A stretch of DNA of 64,000 nucleotides from Foliamicus sp965115835 (GTDB lineage: Bacteria > Pseudomonadota > Gammaproteobacteria > Steroidobacterales > Foliamicaceae): positions 930,001 to 994,000 of the forward strand of contig OZ220471.1 of assembly GCA_965115835.1 (NCBI GenBank), read 5' to 3'. Each line of letters begins with the position of its first letter. Position 1 is the stretch's first letter. Below, one piece after another: positions 37,173 to 46,260 of this stretch. A program made the translations under genes and the position numbers. The notes beneath the pieces were generated by a model. The model was not told where the DNA came from. It made no database searches and worked only from the letters and a program-made list of their open reading frames with translations.

Positions 37173-39134
37173 CTACTGCACCAGCACGCGCGCTGCAACG
37201 GTCTCCGTTTTCGGCAGCAGGCACAGGTCGTCCTTGCAGGTCTGGTAGGTGACCTCGGCGCTGACCTCGTAAAGCCCCGGCAGGACGCTGGCCTGCGCCT
37301 GTAGCGACTGCGTCCAGATAACACCCCGGCCCCTGTGAACATCGTACGAACCCTTGAATCCGAAGGGCGGCGACTTCACCTCGCTGGCGGCCTCCAATCC
37401 GTCCGGCACGCTGAAGGTCACGCGGGTTTCCTTCATGCCCTGGGCATCGTTCCGTCCCGTGGAGGCGTAGACGTACCAACCATCCTGCATGTCGAGCCGA
37501 ACGCTGACCTCCACGCTGCCCCCCTGATCCAGCACGGCCAGCGGCGGGTCCATGCTGACCGTTACCGGCGAAGCGTCCGGGGCGTTCGGCAAAACATCCG
37601 AAGCGTCCGGGGCCTTCGACAAGCGCCCGTCGTCCATGCCTGCGCTCGCCTCGGGCGCGGCATTTCCAGCCATCGCCGGCCCGTCGCCGGCTGCATTCCT
37701 GCTGCCCAGCATCACGTACACGCGCCCCTGATGCCGCATCGTCAGCCAGTGGCCCTTCCCTTCCCTGTAGAGCCTGCCGACCGAATCCTCCCAATAGGGC
37801 AATTGCTCCCTGGCCATTTTCTCCAACTCTTCGTCGCCGGGCATTTCGACCGTCACGCCCTCGGCTGCCCGCATGGCAATGATTTCCTCATACATCGCCC
37901 GCTGCGTTTCCAGTGTGGGACGAGGACGCGGCGGATACCGCCCCGGGTCCTTGCCGGCGCTCTCGACCTTGTTCACATCTTCCCACTCCCAGGACAGTTC
38001 GTCGCTGAACTCGCCGTCGTTGACGGTCGCCACGCTCGCGCCGATGATCAGGTCGTTCACGCCGTCCGAGTTCCAGTCGTCCACGTAAACCCGCTGGCCG
38101 CTGCCCGGAAGGGCCTTGGCCCCGCCTTGCGCGGGCAACAGATCAATGCCCGGCTCGAAACGATGGCCTGCCGGAGTCTTGACGCCACGAAAGAACGAAA
38201 CGGCGCGGCTGATGGGCTTTCGGTACGAATCGGTCACCAGCAAGTCCAGTACGCCATCCTGGTCCCAGTCCACAGCAAGCGGATTGGGCTTGCCGTCGCC
38301 GGAGGGAGACAAGTAGCCGCTGTGCTGCACTTCCTCTTCTGTGTGCTGGCGGGTTTGCAATGGCTTGCCATGGACATCCAGCAGCAACTCGCGAACTCCG
38401 AAGCGGGGATTCGCAGGGCCGCCGATATTCTCGCTGACTCGCAAACCGCCGACGCCGCCAACGATCAGGTCGTAGTCGCCGTCGTCGTCCAGGTCGCCGA
38501 ACGTGGCCGATGTGTATGCCCAATATTCGAAGCTGCCGATGTCTCCCGGCTCTCCATATAGTTTCCGAAGTAGTCTCCCGAAGCCCGTGTTGCCTTTCTG
38601 GGGAAGCGTCCGGCCCGGCAGGAAACCGCCGGGACTGCCCCGGAACCAGGTGACCTCGCCCGGATGGTACTGGCCGGTGATCATGTCCTTGTGCCCGTCG
38701 GCGTCCAGGTCGTAGAACATGGGCGTGAAACCGATGCAGCACCACTGGGGAACTTCCATGATGGCGCCTTCCGTATCCCGCGCCCACTCGAATTCCTCCG
38801 CAAACCGCGGTTCGGGATCCGTCCCGACATTCCGATAAACCCGGATCGTCGACCCATCCGCTCCCATGGGAAAGTCCGAGGAATTTGTCTCGAACTCGCC
38901 CACCAGCAGGTCTCGCCTGCCGTCGCCGTCCCAGTCCCACAGCGCCGGCGCCGCCAGACCATGCTTTTCGGTAAGCACCGGCCCGTCGCCGGCCATCACC
39001 AGAAACGGCTCGCCAAGGATTGGCGCCCCCGGAACCGCCGCGGGCATCAGCGTGGGAAAACTCATCTCATCGGCACAGACTGGGCCCTGAGCCAACACCA
39101 CGGTAACGATCAATAGTGTGTGGATCTTGCGCAT
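37173..39134 (-). CDS. Secreted FG-GAP/VCBS-like repeat protein with DsbD-type C-terminal domain
   Basis: 653 aa from the ATG at 39134; an upstream in-frame ATG is out of frame in the paralogue at 44.2 kb and is rejected. Signal peptide MRKIHTLLIVTVVLAQ. Five calcium-binding-like DxDxDG blocks follow: WDWDGDGRRDLL, DLDADGHKDMI, DLDDDGDYDLI, DWDQDGVLDLL and DWNSDGVNDLI, as in FG-GAP/integrin-like beta-propellers. The last ~130 residues resemble the DsbD N-terminal periplasmic domain, with YQTCKDDLCLLPK carrying two Cys. It may be a surface or periplasmic binding protein coupled to thiol exchange (inference). It is divergent from the TonB receptor, with an IS relic between them. Confidence 0.75.
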   Translation of the reverse strand: MRKIHTLLIVTVVLAQGPVCADEMSFPTLMPAAVPGAPILGEPFLVMAGDGPVLTEKHGLAAPALWDWDGDGRRDLLVGEFETNSSDFPMGADGSTIRVYRNVGTDPEPRFAEEFEWARDTEGAIMEVPQWCCIGFTPMFYDLDADGHKDMITGQYHPGEVTWFRGSPGGFLPGRTLPQKGNTGFGRLLRKLYGEPGDIGSFEYWAYTSATFGDLDDDGDYDLIVGGVGGLRVSENIGGPANPRFGVRELLLDVHGKPLQTRQHTEEEVQHSGYLSPSGDGKPNPLAVDWDQDGVLDLLVTDSYRKPISRAVSFFRGVKTPAGHRFEPGIDLLPAQGGAKALPGSGQRVYVDDWNSDGVNDLIIGASVATVNDGEFSDELSWEWEDVNKVESAGKDPGRYPPRPRPTLETQRAMYEEIIAMRAAEGVTVEMPGDEELEKMAREQLPYWEDSVGRLYREGKGHWLTMRHQGRVYVMLGSRNAAGDGPAMAGNAAPEASAGMDDGRLSKAPDASDVLPNAPDASPVTVSMDPPLAVLDQGGSVEVSVRLDMQDGWYVYASTGRNDAQGMKETRVTFSVPDGLEAASEVKSPPFGFKGSYDVHRGRGVIWTQSLQAQASVLPGLYEVSAEVTYQTCKDDLCLLPKTETVAARVLVQ

Positions 39135-39237
39135 TCGCCTCCCCTTCATGTTTCCTGAATCAAGTCACAACTTTTACGTTCGCATCATTCCTGCACCTGT
39201 GTCTACCTTATCACAAACATTCAGTTCTGCATCGTGT

Positions 39238-40327
39238 ACCGGTTCACCCAAGACCATTCCAAAGTCGTGGCGAGTCCAGGTTTCGTGCGCCGAGATGCAG
39301 CGAGATGGTCCGTGTGTGGTCCGCTGGCGCGTCGGGTAGTCGGGGGTTTCGGCAGGCCGGCGCTTTCCGAGCCGTCGGTTCCGGACTTTTGGCGGTCCGC
39401 GTCGTCGCGTGACGCAGTTCGGGCAGAGTGGGGGCGTCGGATGCCGTGGTTTCAGCGGCCGAAGCCGCGTCGGGTGACCTGTCGCATGGCGACGCCCTGT
39501 CGGGCGGCGAAGTGGCGCTGTCCTTGCCCTGTATCCACTCGGCTGCGGTCCCCTTGCCGTCAACCGCAACCGCGCCGTGCGGAGACCGGTTCTGCCCAAT
39601 GAAGCGGCTCAGCGCTTCGTCGAGCACCTCCGGAGCAACCTGCGACAGCACCCGGTGAAACGAGGTTCGCGACGGCGCGACATAGCGCTTGCGGCTCGGA
39701 CTCCAGAACGCCCGCACTGCCGCCAGTTGCGCCTGGGTCAGACGAGCAGCGAACTCCCCGATCGTCACCACCCCGCGCACCCCCGCCAGCTTCGCCGCCA
39801 GAGCAATCGAAAAGATCGTCGCCAACGAGTGGCGGATGCCCCGCGCCTTGCGATACTCCGGCACTTGGCGGAGAAACTCATACAGGCTCCTGAGACGCTC
39901 GACCTCCGGCGTTCGCGGCGGCGACACGACCAGCCCGCATTCCTGGTCGTCCTCCGGCTGACGCAAGGCCGCGCAAGCCGACGAACGCAACTCCCGTATC
40001 AGCACCCTCTTCGGCTCGCCGTGCTCGCGCCAGCCGCCCCCCGGAACCCGCGCATAGCCGCGCGACCTGCCGGACACCGCCACCGACCAGACCACGGAAG
40101 CCCAGATAGTGGTGACAGAACATCAGCACATCCCAGCGGACGGAATCGGCTCGATCCGCCACCGGCCGCACCGACACCTCCGCCAGATCGAACCCGCAAG
40201 AACCCATGGATATCACCATCATCGCCGATGATGACTGAATGCCGGCCTGATGTTCAGTACCCGGGCAAAACCCAATGTCCGATCAACAATCCGGACACGA
40301 CTTTGGAATGGTCCCGGGAGAACCGGT
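39238..40327 (-). mobile_element. Internally deleted ISAs1-type element with 32-bp inverted repeats
   Basis: The left end 39238-39269 (ACCGGTTCACCCAAGACC and onward) and right end 40296-40327 are inverted repeats with about three mismatches over 32 bp. Total length 1090 bp, far less than a full element. The left 210 bp match bases 478-691 of the window. No target duplication is evident. It lies between the FG-GAP protein gene and the receptor gene and directly abuts the receptor's conserved upstream block. Confidence 0.85.
39452..40207 (-). pseudogene. DUF4338-ISAs1 chimeric transposase with two internal deletions
   Basis: The ATG at 40207 begins GSCGFDLAEVSVRPVADRAD and runs into HHYLGFRGLVG, the start of a DUF4338 (DruA-like) domain. 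A deletion then shifts frame to RSRGYARVPGGGWREHGEPK, the end of the same domain, followed by the ISAs1 N-terminal region (LYEFLRQVPEYRKARGIRHS, AAKLAGVRGVVTIGEFA) to VAVDGKGTAAE, where the first catalytic Asp lies. A second deletion removes the rest of the DDE core, and only the last ~20 residues remain in another frame up to 39452. The protein cannot be active, but the relic shows the domain architecture. Confidence 0.75.
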
Positions 40328-40337
40328 TCACCCGAAT

Positions 40338-40455
40338 TTTTGCGGGCAAAAGTGTGGTAGGCTTTGAAACCTTGTTATTAGGCAAGAGAAAAGTGGTGGG
40401 TTGCGAACGGAGTATTTCGCCACTTTGAGCAACTTTGAGTCGAGGGGGACATTCC
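40338..40455 (+). promoter_or_regulatory. Conserved upstream region of TonB receptor copy 1
   Basis: Closely similar to 49578-49714 ahead of receptor copy 2. Shared blocks include GCGGGCAAAAGTGTGGTAGG, a CTTGTTATT segment and GAGTCGAGGGGGACATTCC directly before the ATG; the AGGGGGA is the ribosome site. The conservation suggests promoter or leader function shared by the paralogues. No textbook promoter hexamers are evident. Confidence 0.5.
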
Positions 40456-43390
40456 ATGAAAACGACGATTACTACTGTCAAGAGACTGTGGGCGGCAGGG
40501 TTCCTGCTGGCCTTTGCCGCGGCGCCGATGCCCGGTTGGGCGCAGGGTGCGGACGAAGAAGCGATGGGGGGGGGGGGGGGGGGGGCAGGATGAAGTCGCC
40601 CCGGAAGAAGCCGTCGAGTTGTCCAAGCAGGTCGTTACGGGGACACGGCTGATCGGAGGCGACCCGTCCGCCAAGGTGTTCAGCATCTCCGCCGAGGAGA
40701 TTTCTCGGCGGGGCATATCCAGTCTGGAGGATCTGTTCCGTACGCTGCCCTACGCGTTCGCTTCCATTACGACGGAATCCAACATGATGTTCGGAGGGGG
40801 AGCGTTCGACACCGATGTCAACCTGGGCGCACTGGGCTTGGGCACATCCACGGTGAACCTGCGCGCCCTGGGCTCGAAAAACACGCTGGTACTGGTGGAC
40901 GGTCGGCGAATTGCCGGGGACGCGGGTAATCAGGACAACTTTGCCAACATCCTCCATGTTCCGCTCGCCGCAGTGGAACGGGTAGACATTCAACTGGACG
41001 GCGCCTCGGCCGTGTACGGAGGGGACGCGATCGGCGGGGTGGTCAACTTCATCCTGAGAAAGGATTTCCGCGGGCTCACTGCAACAGCGCGCAACGAGTG
41101 GAGCGCCACCGATTCCGACCGGCGAAAGCTTGATGTCGTGGGCGGCTTTTCCTGGGACACCGGAAACGTGAGCGCAACCCTTTCACGCACTGAAAGCAAG
41201 CCGATCAACAACTTCAAGATCTGGACCAGCGACGACTTCCGCAACGACTTCGGGCCGGAGTTCGACATGCGCACGAGGCGGTTCGGCCAACCTGGAGTCG
41301 TGTGTGAGTTCAATGGCAGCTACACTTTTCCGGGCTGCAGGCGCCCCGAAACCTACCTGCAGTTGCCCCAGGGCAGCGGTGTGGGCGCAACGCCGGACGA
41401 CTTTTCCACCGAGATCAAGCCATTCGACACAGTTCTCCCCCAAAACGGCGCAGACTCTACGGCTTCCTCGATCCAAATCAACGCGGAGCAGTACATCACG
41501 GACGATTTGCGCATCTACGCCAGCGCTCTCATTTCCAATGTCGACAACTATCAGCAGTTCCAGACCATCATGTCGAGTTATGTTGTTCCCGCAAGCAACG
41601 CCTACAATCCATTTGGAAGGACCGTTGTGGTCAGTTACTCCCCACTGAGAGAGTTGCAGGAAGGACGCATACCCTGGTCCTATACGGAAAACAAAAGCAG
41701 ACAGCGCAACTATGCGGCGGGTTTCTACTGGGAACTTGCGGACAAGCATCAGTTGCAGCTGGATATCTCGCACTCGGAGTCCAAGAAACGCGGTTGGCAG
41801 ATCCGCACTGACTACCGAAGGAGCCGCTGGGACCCGAGCGCCGAGACGTTCTATCAGGCGCTTAGCAGTTCGGACCCCAATGTCGCGCTCAACCTGTTCG
41901 GTGACGGCACGGCGCAGGGCTCGGCGTTTGAAGAATTGTTCACCAATGCCTTGGGGCCAAGTCTGGGCTTTACGGATACCACGATTATCAAACCCCTTGT
42001 GCGTGGCGAGATCTTCGAAATGTGGAGCGGCCCGGTCCGTTACGTCATCGGTGGAGAGTCCGAAAATCGCAAGGTATTCAGTCATTCCACCAGCTGGGGC
42101 CAGGAGGGGCAGGTGCGTTCCTTCGGGCGCGAAACGTATGAAGGCGTCGAGAAGCCCACCGAGGAAAAGATCGGCTGGTTCGCCGAGTTGGCATTGCCGC
42201 TCGCAAGCCCGGAAAACTCCTGGCCTGGGCTGCACTCCTTGCAACTCAGCGTGCAGCTCCGGCGGGACAGCCACGACTACGAAGGCGCCACCGGGGGCGT
42301 TGATTCGGTCAGGGAGCCTTCAACGCGAGAGGTGTGGAAACCCGGCGTGGGCTGGAGCGAAATCCCCTCTTCCCGATGGGTAGATCAAGGCGAGCCCAAC
42401 ATCGTCGGGCAAACCAAGAGTGACACCACCTGGCGGGCCGGGCTGTATTATCAGCCGGTGGAAGAAATTACGGCACGGGTTTCGTGGTCGAGAACCTTCA
42501 CGCCGCCCCGATACAAAGATCTCTTCGGCAAGGACAATCCCAGAACATTCCCAGGATACTATATCGACCCGTACGACCCGGACGGACTGACTAGTCATCT
42601 CCGCCCACCCGTTAAATATTCGTCGTTCAACCCGGACATCAAGTCCGAAACCGGGCGAACCATCCGGGTTGTAGTGGACTGGACACCGGCGGCAGCGCCC
42701 GGCCTGACGCTCTCGGCAGACTGGTCGAAAGTCGTGCATGAGGACAAGATATATCCCTCGTCGGCAATCCTGAATGACTACCCGGAAATCGGCTTCAATC
42801 TGGATTCGATTGTAACGCGGGACGCCAGAGGTAAACTCGTGGGGGTGGATTCCTCCGACATCAATCTGGCGGAAAAAGTAGACGAGAAACTGATCCTCTA
42901 CGGGGAATATACCTTCCAGACAGGCTTGGGGGCTTTCAACCCGAGGCTGACTTATACGCGAACGACAAAGCAGGAATTTATCGTGGTGCCGGGCAGCCCG
43001 ATCGTCGAACGCGTCGGCACGGCCAAGGGAAGCGACAAGTACAGACTGCAAGGGTCGCTCACGTGGCTTTGGGATCGATTCGCTGCCGACCTGTTCTTCA
43101 ATTACAGACCCAGCTACGAGAACGACCGTGCGGGGTACTGCCTGGAAGTGGTTGGGCGCTGCTCGCGGCTCTACGAAAGACTGCCTACTCTCAAGGCAGA
43201 TTCCCTGACGACCATTGATCTCACGCTGACATACCAGTTCGACAATGGCCTGCGACTGCGCGGTGGCGGACACAATCTCCTCTACGAAAAATCCTACACC
43301 ATCGTGGAAGGCCTGCCTTATGACCCGAGCCGCTGGAGCGCCCGGGGCCGGGTGTTCTTCCTTGAATTGCAGTACGAAATGGGAGGCTGA
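40456..43390 (+). CDS. TonB-dependent outer-membrane receptor, copy 1 (frame broken at poly-G)
   Basis: The ATG at 40456 opens a signal peptide (KRLWAAGFLLAFAAAPM, cleavage near GWAQG). A run of 20 G (40566-40585) follows, after which the frame continues one base out of phase as DEVAPEEAVELSKQVVTGTRL. Read as given, the signal frame stops at about 40591-40593. One G fewer, or two more, restores ~977 aa. The plug domain is clear (SISAEEISRRGISSLEDL, LGTSTVNLRALGS, LVLVDGRRIAGD, VPLAAVERVDIQLDGASAVY, GDAIGGVVNFILRKDF). The long beta-barrel ends FFLELQYEM. It imports an unknown large substrate across the outer membrane using TonB. The G run may be a phase switch, a slippage site or an error. Confidence 0.85.
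40566..40585 (+). repeat. Poly-G tract (20 G) after the receptor signal peptide
   Basis: Homopolymer within the coding region of TonB receptor copy 1, encoding a Gly run between signal peptide and plug. It puts the two halves one base out of frame. The paralogue has 11 G at the same place. Confidence 0.8.
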
Positions 43391-43447
43391 CTTTTAAGGG
43401 GAGGCTCCCCTGCTCACACGGCGCTTGACGCGCCGGATTTTCCAGCA

Positions 43448-43487
43448 AGCCCTCCAAGCCGCCAATGGCTTGGAGGGCTTTGCTTTT
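43448..43487 (+). terminator. Rho-independent terminator after TonB receptor copy 1
   Basis: AGCCCTCCAAGCC and GGCTTGGAGGGCT form a perfect 13-bp stem with a six-base loop, followed by TTGCTTTT. It lies 58 bp after the receptor stop. Confidence 0.85.
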
Positions 43488-43621
43488 CTCGGCAGCGACC
43501 CTCAATTCATGCGTGAAGTGCTTGCCTTGGCTGTCCGTTCCACCGCCGTGCAGCCTCCCCTCTTTGAAAAGAGGGCGCTATATTTCGGGGTGATTTTGCG
43601 CTGTCGGAGGGCGGGTAGCGG

Positions 43622-44033
43622 CTACGCTTTCGTCTGCCTTGGCTTCCTGGACGGTGTGCAGACGAACGGCGCACGATTCCAGTTCAGCCCAAGTGTGCGG
43701 TAGATCAGCCGGATGCTGAGGTCGTGCTTGTTGGTGCGGAAGCAAGCCTCGATTCCCGACAACCTGCGGTATTGGATGACCAGCTCACGCGGGTCGGTCG
43801 GGTCGCAGCCCCCAGGCCACGATGCCCCGAAGACCGTCCCATCGGGCCGCCTGCGCGATCTTGTCTTCGTTCAGACGAACCTTCCCGTCGGAGAAATCCA
43901 AAAACCGCACCGTGCTGCGGTAGCTATGCGAGGCAAGTTGCTGGCTTTTGTTCATACGGGAGCGCAACTTCTCGATCCGCCGCTCCCGGTCGCGGGGACA
44001 TCCTTGCGGGCGCGGCGTGGCGACCAGATGCAA
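43622..44033 (-). pseudogene. IS1634/IS4-type transposase relic
   Basis: Two frames carry homology. 44033-43785 reads RERRIEKLRSRMNKSQQLAS and LNEDKIAQAARWDGLRGIVA. After a frameshift near 43790 the next piece reads RELVIQYRRLSGIEACFRTN then KHDLSIRLIYRTL, the region with the catalytic Glu of this DDE group. The N-terminus is missing and there are multiple disruptions. The rest of 43488-44209 shows no other gene. Confidence 0.6.
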
Positions 44034-44209
44034 TGAGCGTGCGCTCGCCGTCTTGTAGGCGCCGCAAGCGCCCGATCAACTCCGAAGACTCGTCTCAATC
44101 CCACGCACTGTAGCCGTCCGGATCCAGGATCTTGCGCTTTTGCGCTGCCAGTGCCGGACTTCCGAAACCCAACAACACCAAAAATTTCTGAACTCAAGTC
44201 TTCTGCCGC

Positions 44210-45808
44210 TTATTCCGGCGCCAGCTTCGCGCTTTCGTTCCGGCTTGCGGGCAAGCGTTCGTTCGGGTGCGGGCCGGCCATCACCGGCCCGTCGCCGACT
44301 CTATCCCTGCTGCCCAGCATCACGTACACGCGCCCCTGGTGCCGCATCGTCAGCCAGTGGTCCTTGCCTTCCCTGTAGAGCCTGCCGATCGAATCCTCCC
44401 AATAGGGCAATTGCTTCCTGGCCATCTCTTCCAACTCTTCATCGCTGGGCATTTCGACCGTCACGCCCTCGGCTGCCCGCATGGCAATGATTTCCTCATA
44501 CATCGCCCGTTGCGTTTCCAGTGTGGGACGAGGACGCGGCGGATACCGCCCCGGGTCCTTGCCGGCGCTCTCAACCTTGCTCACATCTTCCCACTCCCAG
44601 GACAGTTCGTCGCTGAACTCGCCGTCGTTGACGGTCGCCACGCTCGCGCCGATGATCAGGTCGTTCACGCCGTCCGAGTTCCAGTCGTCCACGTAAACCC
44701 GCTGGCCGCTGCCCGGGAGGGCCTTGGCCCCGCCTTGCGCGGGCAACAGATCAATGCCCGGCTCGAAACGATGGCCTGCCGGAGTCTTGACGCCACGAAA
44801 GAACGAAACGGCGCGGCTGATGGGGCTGCGGTACGAATCGGTCACCAGCAAGTCCAGCACGCCATCCTGGTCCCAGTCCACGGCAAGCGGATTGGGCTTG
44901 CCGTCGCCGGAGGGCGCCAGCCGCTCGCCCGCCCGCATGTGCTGCACTTCCTTTTCCGTGTGCTGGCGGGTTTGCAATGGCTTGCCGCGGACATCCAGCA
45001 GCAACTCGCGAACTCCGAAGCGGGGATTCGCAGGGCCGCCAATGTTCTCGCTGACTCGCAAACCACCGCCGCCGCCAACGATCAGGTCGTAGTCGCCATC
45101 ATCGTCCAGGTCGCCGAACGTGGCCGATGTGTATACCCAATAATCGAAGCTGCCGATGTCACCCGGTTCGCCATCGTAGCCGAAGGCCGGGTTGCCGTCC
45201 GAAGCCGGGTCGCCCTCCTGGGGCAACGTCTGGCCTGGCAGGAAGCCATCGGGACTGCCCCGAAACCAGGTGACCTCGCCCGGATGGTACTGGCCGGTGA
45301 TCATGTCCTTGTGCCCGTCGGCGTCCAGGTCGTAGAACATGGGCGTGAAACCGATGCAGCACCACTGGGGAACTTCCATGATGGCGCCTTCCGTATCCCG
45401 CGCCCACTCGAATTCCTCCGCAAACCGCGGTTCGGAATCCGTCCCGACATTCCGATAAACCCGGATCGTCGACCCATCCGCTCCCATGGGAAAGTCCGAG
45501 GAATTTGTCTCGAACTCGCCCACCAGCAGGTCTCGCCTGCCGTCGCCGTCCCAGTCCCACAGCGCCGGCGCCGCCAGACCGTGCTTTTCGGTAAGCACCG
45601 GCCCGTCGCCGGCCATCACCATAAACGGCTCGCCAAGGATCGGCGCCCCCGGAACCGCCGCGGGCATCAGCGTGGGAAAACCCATCTCGCCAAGACTCGG
45701 CGCTCCCGGAACCGCCTGGGGCGCCGACTTGGGAAAACTCATCTCGCCGGGGCTCCCGCATCCCGCCAAGACCACGGTAACAATCAACAGTGTGTGGATC
45801 TTGCGCAT
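44210..45808 (-). CDS. FG-GAP/VCBS-like lipoprotein, paralogue without DsbD domain
   Basis: 532 aa, almost identical over most of its length to residues ~10-490 of the protein at 37.2-39.1 kb, including the five DxDxDG blocks. Two differences matter. The signal peptide has become a lipoprotein signal, VVLAGC with Cys17, whereas the paralogue has a cleavable signal. The C-terminus stops after LGSRDRVGDGPVMAG with a short unrelated tail, so the DsbD-like domain is absent. A 19-residue segment near the N-terminus is duplicated in tandem. Probably a membrane-anchored, calcium-stabilised propeller of unknown partner. It converges with the IS relic and the receptor terminator. Confidence 0.75.
   Translation of the reverse strand: MRKIHTLLIVTVVLAGCGSPGEMSFPKSAPQAVPGAPSLGEMGFPTLMPAAVPGAPILGEPFMVMAGDGPVLTEKHGLAAPALWDWDGDGRRDLLVGEFETNSSDFPMGADGSTIRVYRNVGTDSEPRFAEEFEWARDTEGAIMEVPQWCCIGFTPMFYDLDADGHKDMITGQYHPGEVTWFRGSPDGFLPGQTLPQEGDPASDGNPAFGYDGEPGDIGSFDYWVYTSATFGDLDDDGDYDLIVGGGGGLRVSENIGGPANPRFGVRELLLDVRGKPLQTRQHTEKEVQHMRAGERLAPSGDGKPNPLAVDWDQDGVLDLLVTDSYRSPISRAVSFFRGVKTPAGHRFEPGIDLLPAQGGAKALPGSGQRVYVDDWNSDGVNDLIIGASVATVNDGEFSDELSWEWEDVSKVESAGKDPGRYPPRPRPTLETQRAMYEEIIAMRAAEGVTVEMPSDEELEEMARKQLPYWEDSIGRLYREGKDHWLTMRHQGRVYVMLGSRDRVGDGPVMAGPHPNERLPASRNESAKLAPE
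45635..45748 (-). repeat. 57-bp tandem duplication in the lipoprotein N-terminus
   Basis: Two units encode GEMSFPKSAPQAVPGAPSL and GEMGFPTLMPAAVPGAPIL (residues 21-39 and 40-58). The paralogue at 37.2-39.1 kb has one unit only. This looks like a local duplication lengthening the linker after the lipid anchor. Confidence 0.8.
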
Positions 45809-46260
45809 TCGAACTTCCCCTTCATGTTTCTTGAATCAAGTCATAATTCCTGCATTCTTCGCTACACTATCATAAAAATCAGTGTCGCATCGCCATATTG
45901 CGTAACGTACGCAAACGTGGCGCGGCGGCAGGCGAAAAATGGTATGTGAAACTCCGCGTTACCGCACCATTCACGTACGCGACGCCAGCTGTTCACCGGG
46001 GAACGATATGCATGGCGGGTCACGCATCTCGCGCGATCCTGGGTGGCGGTCGGGCAGGTGGAGCAGCTACGGGCTCGCCTGCACTCAGCCACTTTGCGTT
46101 CTGTTGGACGATAGAATGAAGTCAGTATCGGGAAAGTGGTCTTGGTTCGTTGGACAGCTTGTTGATTCCACGCAATGCTTCGACCGGACCGTGAAGCATC
46201 TGGGCGTATGGAGACGATGAGCCGCGGCAACGGCCGCAATCCGGTGAGAGATTCAGGCTG
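45809..46260. other. Intergenic region between the lipoprotein gene and the Ppx/GppA gene
   Basis: 452 bases between divergent genes. One modest open frame (45898-46119) shows no motif. ACGTACGC occurs twice near 45905 and 45974. The promoters for both flanking genes must lie here, but I cannot place them. Confidence 0.5.

Noticed and set aside
39238..40327. Target-site duplication for the deleted ISAs1-type element
   Set aside because: Flanks CATCGTGT and TCACCCGA do not match; either mutated or the element ends are slightly different.
43397..43411. Small AGGGGA/TCCCCT hairpin right after the receptor stop
   Set aside because: Only six base pairs and no T run; the strong terminator at 43448 explains termination.
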